Shown: piece after piece, positions 40,409 through 45,024 of the stretch
How the letters are laid out: every line of letters starts with the position of its first letter
Position numbering within the stretch: position 1 is the first letter of the stretch
Virus record (IMG/VR): IMGVR_UViG_3300048593_000163
Location: 1-45,024 of that record
Strand: one strand, 5' to 3'
DNA: 45,024 nucleotides
Origin: a virus
Translations under genes and position numbers: made by a program
Notes under the pieces: generated by a model
Database searches by the model: none
What the model saw: only the letters and a program-made list of their open reading frames with translations
What the model was told of the DNA's origin: nothing

Positions 40409-41214
40409 TACAGCTCTGGGTTAATGGTTTGACCTTCAACAACGTCATCAAAGTCGTGATCGACTCGTAAAGACCGATCAGCGTGTGCCTTCTTGAGCTC
40501 TTGGTACTGGAACGACGTGTACTTGAACGTACTTTCGTCAACAAAAGCACCAACAGCTTCGGGTGGGTTCTCGACGTCGATGCCGTACCACTGACCCTTA
40601 TCGTTTTCACGATAACGAGTGCGGAACGTGAACTTGCAACCGTACATCGGAGCCATGCGCATCTTGATGAGCGCTGCAAAGTTAGAGCCAGACCTGTGCT
40701 CCGACCGCGAGAAGGACATGATCGCTGGCAGCATGTTCAAACCTTCAGCGTGAATCAACACGATGAAGTTCAAATGCTCAACGTATCGCATCATCTTCTC
40801 AGGCATCTCAGGGCAAGGTTCAAGTCGACGCTTCGAGTCACGGGCCTTGACCGCGATCATATGACTCGAGTCAAACGACGACTCCCTGATCATTGGGAGT
40901 GTGCCTTTCGACTCAAGCGGATTCCAGAGACAGTACTCGGGGAAAAAGAACAGCGGCGTGAAGATGACGGCGTCGCTCTCATTCTTGGGTCTGTTCTTTT
41001 CATCGACTTGAAGACCAGTGACGCGGATCATCTGCGGTACTAAGACAGCGTCTCCAGGGGAGAACTTGTCTTTGTATTCGCCGCGGGATACGGGTTGAAC
41101 GATCTTGATACGCGGTGGGACAATGAACTGTCCCATGTCTTCAGTCCCAGTGTCAGTCAAGGCTGGCTTCAAGTAATCTGGGAGATTGTCATTCGTAACG
41201 ATGAGCTTGCTCAT
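40408..41214 (-). CDS. Conserved replication-associated protein, possibly DNA-binding
   Basis: The 268-residue protein has IVPPRIKIVQPVSRGEYKDKF, a beta-rich core with FTPLFFFPEYCLWNP, and an acidic C-terminus (DHDFDDVVEG). This looks like an OB-type or similar fold of phage single-strand binding proteins, but no diagnostic motif is seen. Its place directly upstream of the primase-helicase (one-base overlap) supports a replication role. Confidence 0.6.
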   Translation of the reverse strand: MSKLIVTNDNLPDYLKPALTDTGTEDMGQFIVPPRIKIVQPVSRGEYKDKFSPGDAVLVPQMIRVTGLQVDEKNRPKNESDAVIFTPLFFFPEYCLWNPLESKGTLPMIRESSFDSSHMIAVKARDSKRRLEPCPEMPEKMMRYVEHLNFIVLIHAEGLNMLPAIMSFSRSEHRSGSNFAALIKMRMAPMYGCKFTFRTRYRENDKGQWYGIDVENPPEAVGAFVDESTFKYTSFQYQELKKAHADRSLRVDHDFDDVVEGQTINPEL

Positions 41215-41741
41215 TCAGTGATACCTTTCTTTGGTCTTATTGTGACCCCGTATACGGGGTAAGTTTTGGAGGGGTCAACACCCGCTGGGAGTGGACGCCC
41301 TGAAGTCAAAAGTTCAGTCACATGCTCAACGAGCCCAGGCCAATGAGGCCTGACTGCGTCAGCCTGTTGTAACTCTTGGTTAATGCCCAAGTAATTCATC
41401 AAGTCTGCATATTCGTCAGTTCCTTTCTTTGGGATTTGCGCAGCCATACGAATGCGCGGTGTGATGGTACAGTAAGTAGTGCGAATAGGTTCGGCGTCAG
41501 AACGCTGAGCCCATAACATACAAAGTAAGCGGTCTGCAAGGTCGCTTGTGCCTCGGGTCTTCTTCTCGATCTTATCGAAAATCTCAGTCACCTTACTAAG
41601 CGTGTAAGACATGTCTGCAAGCTCAGTCAGATCAGCTTCAGCATGTAAGTCTTTGATGAACTGATCGTGGCGTTCAGTCCATTCAGAGATCGTTCTCATT
41701 GCGAAGTTGAAGTACTCTTTGTTGCGCTCGTTCATCTCCAA
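41211..41741 (-). CDS. Hypothetical protein, 176 residues
   Basis: The N-terminal half is helical and acidic (NFAMRTISEWTERHDQFIKDLHAEADLTEL), the C-terminal half less regular. It overlaps both neighbours. No family is recognised. Co-location with replication genes suggests an accessory role. Confidence 0.7.
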   Translation of the reverse strand: MEMNERNKEYFNFAMRTISEWTERHDQFIKDLHAEADLTELADMSYTLSKVTEIFDKIEKKTRGTSDLADRLLCMLWAQRSDAEPIRTTYCTITPRIRMAAQIPKKGTDEYADLMNYLGINQELQQADAVRPHWPGLVEHVTELLTSGRPLPAGVDPSKTYPVYGVTIRPKKGITE

Positions 41742-42039
41742 TAACCCTCATGACATAACGTTGATCTGCTGCGTGGAAGAATAGCATCTTCACCCAGCCG
41801 TAATCTTGACACAAAAATGATGACGACAAGACCATCGGGACAGACGTGCCGATGCATAGGAAGTAGTCTTTGCGGTTATCAAACCCTAAGGCTCGAATGC
41901 GCTTTTTAAACTCCTCTCTAAAGCGGCCATGATCAAAGATCGATGGCCTTGTCGTCGGGAACACTACAGTTAACTGACCATAACGCAAAGCGTCGGTCAC
42001 ATCGTAATCAGTTTGGCTTAGGATAAATACGCGGCTCAT
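41683..42039 (-). CDS. Hypothetical protein, 118 residues
   Basis: The sequence MSRVFILSQTDYDVTDALRYGQLTVVFP is alpha/beta-like. It overlaps the 41211-41741 gene by 59 bases and the helicase gene by four. No motif is recognised. Confidence 0.7.
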   Translation of the reverse strand: MSRVFILSQTDYDVTDALRYGQLTVVFPTTRPSIFDHGRFREEFKKRIRALGFDNRKDYFLCIGTSVPMVLSSSFLCQDYGWVKMLFFHAADQRYVMRVIGDERAQQRVLQLRNENDL

Positions 42040-43892
42040 ATTTGTGCAACCAGTGAGGTTCTAATATCGTTAAGAATGTCTTTGATGTCAAGAGTTGACG
42101 CGGCATCGAGTCGCTTCTTAGCAACGCGGGTTGCAATGACAGTGTCGATCGTGTTAGGTACGACAACTTCAGTGACTCGCACTGGAGCTCTTGTGCCTCG
42201 ACGATGAGCGCGGTCTTCGCTTTGTTCGCGAAGTATAGCTGACCAGTTTTGCGATACGTAGATCACGTGCGTGCAGTTTGTTTGCAAGCGATCTGGGTCA
42301 TTAGGCGGATAGCCTAGTAGGTTCAATCCAGTGCCACCGGCTTGTGGATTGCCAATGAACCAACGGCAACTAGGATCCTCGTTGAAGCGACGCTCAGCCT
42401 CGATACGTTCGTCGAAACTTGAGGCGCCGTAGAATACTACAGGCTTTTCGCCAAGTGCTTCTAGCTGTGTTTTGATAGCTTCAATGTCCTCAACCCAGTT
42501 TGACCAAATGATCGTCTTGTCGTTTGGTCCTTTATCTTCAACTAACGAGGCAATGTAATCAGCCTTTATGTTAGTGCTAAACGGGATCACACGACGTTGT
42601 GATACGACGGCGCCGTTCTCGTCTATGACTGGCGGGATCACTCGGTACGAAGATGTGATCTGACTAAGACGAAGCAGCTGTGTCAAGATGTTATTGACTG
42701 CAACCGCTTCGTTATCAGTTGACTCCAAGGTGTTTTCGATCTCTATGACAAGCTCGTCTCGAAGCTTAGTGTAGGCTTCAGCTTGATCAGGCTCCATCTC
42801 TACTTCAGCAACATCATAGAGCTTGTCTGGCAGGTAAGGCAGTGCCTCCTCTTTCGAGATAATGAACGAGTATCTTGCAAGCTTATCCTTAAGGATCGGT
42901 AAGTTCTGGGCTGCTTCGAATGAGTCGCCGTGCTGTGCGCTTCGATACTTACCAAAGTACTTGCGAAAACTATCGAATGATCGAAAGCCACTCGTGCCTG
43001 GGCCCATGAACTCGAATAGAGTGAACAGATCGTTGACGTTGTTTGCGATAGGTGTGCCCGTGAGAACGAGGCGCTTTGCGGCATTACGACCAAGCTTTTG
43101 AGCGTATGAGTTACGCTTAGTGGTGTGTGCTTTGATGTAATGAGCCTCGTCAAGAATGGCGTAGTCGAACTCGATCGCCTGTAACGCATCCCAAGACTGC
43201 TGTAGAGTCTCATAATTGCAGATGATGACAGATATCGGTGCAGTCGACTTGATCGCATTTATGATCTGCACTAGGCGTGTAACTTGGCCGCCACGTAAGA
43301 TGTGAGTTTCACAATCTCGAGTCGCGAACTTGTTAAACTCTGACACCCAGTTGACGCGGACGTTAGGCGGGCAAACGACGATGGCTCTGTACTTAGGCTT
43401 GTTACGACGACCGGCATCATTGCAGATTGCAGCAATTGCAACAGCCGTCTTGCCAGTGCCTTGCTTCATAAACAACCCATAGCCTGGGAGCTTAAGAGCA
43501 TTGACGAGACCCACCCGTTGGTACGGCGAGAGGCTGCCAAAGTTGATGTCGCTGTCGTCTGGCACATGGCCTTCTAGCTTAAAGCGTGCAACGCAGTCAG
43601 CCGTGTTACGCGATTCCAACAACACAGCCTGCCAGTAGTCAAAGACTATGGCCGCATCATCGTCGAACTCAACAGTGTTGCCGCTCTCGCGGTACTTTGA
43701 GATGCGCTCAACAGATACGTCGCTAGCAGCTACGCGGATGTAGCCGTCATCAAGACGCTTAAGATCAGGCATCGTCTGCCATTCGGGACGAAGGCCGTAG
43801 TATACGATGCGTCGGCCGTCTTCTTGGCCTATGAACTCGCGAAGATGAAAGAACGAGCCATCTTCGCTTAACGAAACGTGTAAAATGTACAT
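42036..43892 (-). CDS. SNF2-type superfamily 2 helicase/translocase
   Basis: The 618-residue protein has Walker A MKQGTGKTAVAI (GTGKT 145-149), ILDEAHYIK (DEAH 248-251), TGTPIANN (278-285) and the C-terminal RecA domain ending in the SNF2 motif EDRAHRRGT (about 566-575). SNF2 proteins move along double-stranded DNA. Phage members help replication, recombination or overcoming defence. The ATG at 43892 is preceded by CAGGAGATAACCCA, the common leader style of this block. Confidence 0.85.
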   Translation of the reverse strand: MYILHVSLSEDGSFFHLREFIGQEDGRRIVYYGLRPEWQTMPDLKRLDDGYIRVAASDVSVERISKYRESGNTVEFDDDAAIVFDYWQAVLLESRNTADCVARFKLEGHVPDDSDINFGSLSPYQRVGLVNALKLPGYGLFMKQGTGKTAVAIAAICNDAGRRNKPKYRAIVVCPPNVRVNWVSEFNKFATRDCETHILRGGQVTRLVQIINAIKSTAPISVIICNYETLQQSWDALQAIEFDYAILDEAHYIKAHTTKRNSYAQKLGRNAAKRLVLTGTPIANNVNDLFTLFEFMGPGTSGFRSFDSFRKYFGKYRSAQHGDSFEAAQNLPILKDKLARYSFIISKEEALPYLPDKLYDVAEVEMEPDQAEAYTKLRDELVIEIENTLESTDNEAVAVNNILTQLLRLSQITSSYRVIPPVIDENGAVVSQRRVIPFSTNIKADYIASLVEDKGPNDKTIIWSNWVEDIEAIKTQLEALGEKPVVFYGASSFDERIEAERRFNEDPSCRWFIGNPQAGGTGLNLLGYPPNDPDRLQTNCTHVIYVSQNWSAILREQSEDRAHRRGTRAPVRVTEVVVPNTIDTVIATRVAKKRLDAASTLDIKDILNDIRTSLVAQI

Positions 43893-43911
43893 TGGGTTAT
43901 CTCCTGCAATG

Positions 43912-44172
43912 CTAATACCTTGGTTGATGCAAGTAGTCTTCGATGCACCAGAGCACTGTCCCTGCGGAACAGTTGAAATGCTTGGCGACTATGTCGGCAG
44001 CCTCATTATAACAACTTTCATACATGGTGTCAACAGGTAATGAGAACGCGACGCCGTATGCAGAGCACATCGAGTGTTCCATCTCGATGGAAGTCTGTAA
44101 GATGCCGTATGATGGTAAGCGCTTAAGTACGCGGAAGGCGACGCGTGCTATGAGTTTACTGTTGGGTGTCAC
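43912..44172 (-). CDS. Hypothetical protein, 86 residues
   Basis: The protein contains three Cys (CSAYG, CYNEAADIVAKHFNC, and a later WCIEDYL) and is helical (LIARVAFRVLKRLPSYG). No family is recognised. It overlaps the upstream gene by 17 bases and precedes the helicase gene by 19. Confidence 0.7.
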   Translation of the reverse strand: MTPNSKLIARVAFRVLKRLPSYGILQTSIEMEHSMCSAYGVAFSLPVDTMYESCYNEAADIVAKHFNCSAGTVLWCIEDYLHQPRY

Positions 44173-44419
44173 GTGTTAGGTCCTTGATTAAGAGGTTGAG
44201 TTGTCGGAGTTGCTTGCGGAGGTCTTTTTTCTCTTCGGGTAGGCCCATGTGTAGGGCTTCCCAGAGCACATGCCCTTCTTCTTTGAGTTCAGAGACGACT
44301 TCCTTAGCGAGCAAGAGTATCTCTTCGTTAGTGAATCCTCGGATGTCTCGCTGGTCATCATCGGACCAGAGCTGCATCTTGTAGTGCAGCTCTTCAATGC
44401 TTAGCGCTCTATCGATCAT
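44156..44419 (-). CDS. Hypothetical helical protein, 87 residues
   Basis: The protein is mainly helix and strongly charged (EEILLLAKEVVSELKEEGHVLWEALHMG, EKKDLRKQLRQLNLLIKDL), compatible with a coiled coil. It overlaps the upstream gene by four bases (ATGA). No family is recognised. Confidence 0.75.
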   Translation of the reverse strand: MIDRALSIEELHYKMQLWSDDDQRDIRGFTNEEILLLAKEVVSELKEEGHVLWEALHMGLPEEKKDLRKQLRQLNLLIKDLTRDTQQ

Positions 44420-44781
44420 CGTGTCTTTCCAGTGTAGTACGCTACAACAGATTCGCCTAGCTTACGAGCGCGTTCTTCGGTAGGTGCCCAGCCGAACTCG
44501 TTGACAATGCCAAAGGTGTCAGTCACAGTCCAGCACCATGAAGGTTCAGCAGTCTCTTCGTAATCAACAGTCAGCTTATACTTGGTTGGGACGTGTCGCT
44601 GCGGAACAGCGTCGACAGTGTGCAGCCAGCGGGCTGCTTCGTAAACAGTCTTACGTGAGTTTGTCGATCGGTAATCCCAGATGACCTGTGCGAGTGTCTT
44701 ACGATCGAGTTGATGGCTGTTCTGGGGTCCAGACCGCCAGGCTTCACTACGAATCTTTGGCCAAAGTTCTTGCCAACGCAT
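44416..44781 (-). CDS. 121-residue protein downstream of HHR-4
   Basis: The ATG at 44781 follows CTTGGAGATAACACA, the same leader used at 306 and 1777, and is the first gene of the leftward operon after the duplicate ribozyme. The protein contains Trp-rich segments (MRWQELWPKIRSEAWR) and a beta-like half (YKLTVDYEETAEPSWCWTVTDTF). No family is recognised. Its message would start 52 nt upstream at the ribozyme cleavage site. Confidence 0.8.
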   Translation of the reverse strand: MRWQELWPKIRSEAWRSGPQNSHQLDRKTLAQVIWDYRSTNSRKTVYEAARWLHTVDAVPQRHVPTKYKLTVDYEETAEPSWCWTVTDTFGIVNEFGWAPTEERARKLGESVVAYYTGKTR

Positions 44782-44856
44782 TGTGTTATCTCCAAGTAAG
44801 TGAACGGACTCATCAGTGGCAGCACAACTGCCAGACCGCCGCAGCGGTTTCGTCCT
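44782..44856 (-). repeat. 75-bp direct repeat: ribozyme plus leader, copy B
   Basis: Identical to 306-380. Perfect identity over 75 bp, when the two plus-strand ribozymes differ widely in sequence, means a recent duplication or ongoing gene conversion between the two copies. Confidence 0.95.
44806..44855 (-). ncRNA. Type II hammerhead ribozyme HHR-4 (duplicate of HHR-1)
   Basis: Sequence identical to the ribozyme at 330-379, with all core residues and stems. Cleavage is predicted between 44834 and 44833, producing a 52-nt leader for the gene starting at 44781. In the corrected five-T reading frame the stop codon of the window-spanning small gene (44855-44857) overlaps the first base of stem II. 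Confidence 0.92.
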
Positions 44857-45024
44857 AGAACGGTGGGTCGTCTGACTCGGGTTTGACTACGGCGAGTTTT
44901 TGTGGCAGCCACTTCTTAAACTTGATTGTCTCCCACTTCTTATACCTTTCGATGTAGTTAGCCGGACCACGAACCTCAGAGATGTAAGTGTGTGGGCTAT
45001 GAAGTTCAATGTACTGCTTAGCAG
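44848..45024. repeat. Terminal overlap, right copy
   Basis: Matches 1-176 with one extra T in the homopolymer near 44900. The five-T version gives the longer reading frame of the window-spanning small gene and is probably the correct one. Confidence 0.95.
44855..45024 (-). CDS. 3' part of the small gene that spans the window ends
   Basis: This is the C-terminal part of the gene that starts at 306. In this copy the frame runs on through KKWLPQKLAVV to the acidic end ESDDPPF and stops at 44857-44855, next to the ribozyme. The 5' part is outside the window end in this copy but present at 1-306. Confidence 0.75.
   Translation of the reverse strand, partial: AKQYIELHSPHTYISEVRGPANYIERYKKWETIKFKKWLPQKLAVVKPESDDPPF

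Overview
The window is an essentially complete tailed-phage genome (Caudoviricetes) from a bacterial host that the sequence does not identify. The first 176 bases (1-176) recur at the end (44848-45024) with a single T insertion. The sequence is therefore circularly closed or circularly permuted, with a unique length of about 44.85 kb. There are no tRNAs, no rRNA, no CRISPR array, no integrase and no recognisable lysogeny module. The DNA polymerase, helicase-primase and nucleotide enzymes point to a lytic life style. A 54-residue secreted peptide and a Cys-rich tail protein have a planctomycete-like flavour, but that host guess is weak.

There are two blocks of genes. Everything from 1777 to 32451 reads rightward. 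Everything from 44781 down to 32543, plus the two small genes at 40-634, reads leftward. The blocks diverge from a gene-free region of about 1.1 kb (635-1776) full of repeats, and converge at 32452-32542. The rightward block starts with small genes, then a pyrimidine-dimer-glycosylase-like protein, a divergent ATP-dependent DNA ligase, a sugar-nucleotide/kinase/HAD/glycosyltransferase cassette, a VRR-NUC nuclease and a sigma-factor-like protein. It continues with packaging and head genes (HGG-type small terminase candidate, large terminase, Mu-like DUF935 portal, Mu gp36-like protein, SNase-like nuclease, MuF protein, Mu gpI-like protease/scaffold, decoration protein, lambda gpE-like capsid, Mu gpG-like protein). 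After these come a probable lysis region, an adhesin module with a beta-helix protein, and tail genes (major tail protein, a -1 frameshifted tail chaperone, tape measure, tail tip). The leftward block holds an SNF2-type helicase, a putative DNA-binding protein, a primase fused to an MCM-like AAA+ helicase, a MazG-like pyrophosphatase, a C5-cytosine methyltransferase homologue, a thymidylate-synthase-family enzyme with the dCMP-specific Asp, a dNMP kinase, a dCMP deaminase and a family A DNA polymerase.

The most striking feature is a set of four type II hammerhead ribozymes, two on each side of the divergent region, each placed between neighbouring small genes. On the left are a 50-nt ribozyme and its exact duplicate (330-379 and 44806-44855, minus strand). 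On the right are two sequence-divergent ribozymes (2145-2200 and 2665-2723, plus strand). Each would cut the polycistronic RNA just upstream of the next gene's ribosome binding site. The centre between them carries an imperfect inverted repeat (660-750 against 1653-1739) and a tandem array of sites with GTCGA-N8-TCGAC arms, one of which recurs at the convergent junction at 32.5 kb. This looks like a symmetric control and perhaps replication-origin region whose divergent early transcripts process themselves.

A second theme is possible cytosine modification. The TS-family enzyme has Asp where thymidylate synthases have Asn, and it sits with a MazG-like NTP pyrophosphatase, a dNMP kinase, a dCMP deaminase and a methyltransferase homologue. 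Three glycosyltransferases and a sulfotransferase elsewhere could act on DNA, on the virion or on host glycans.
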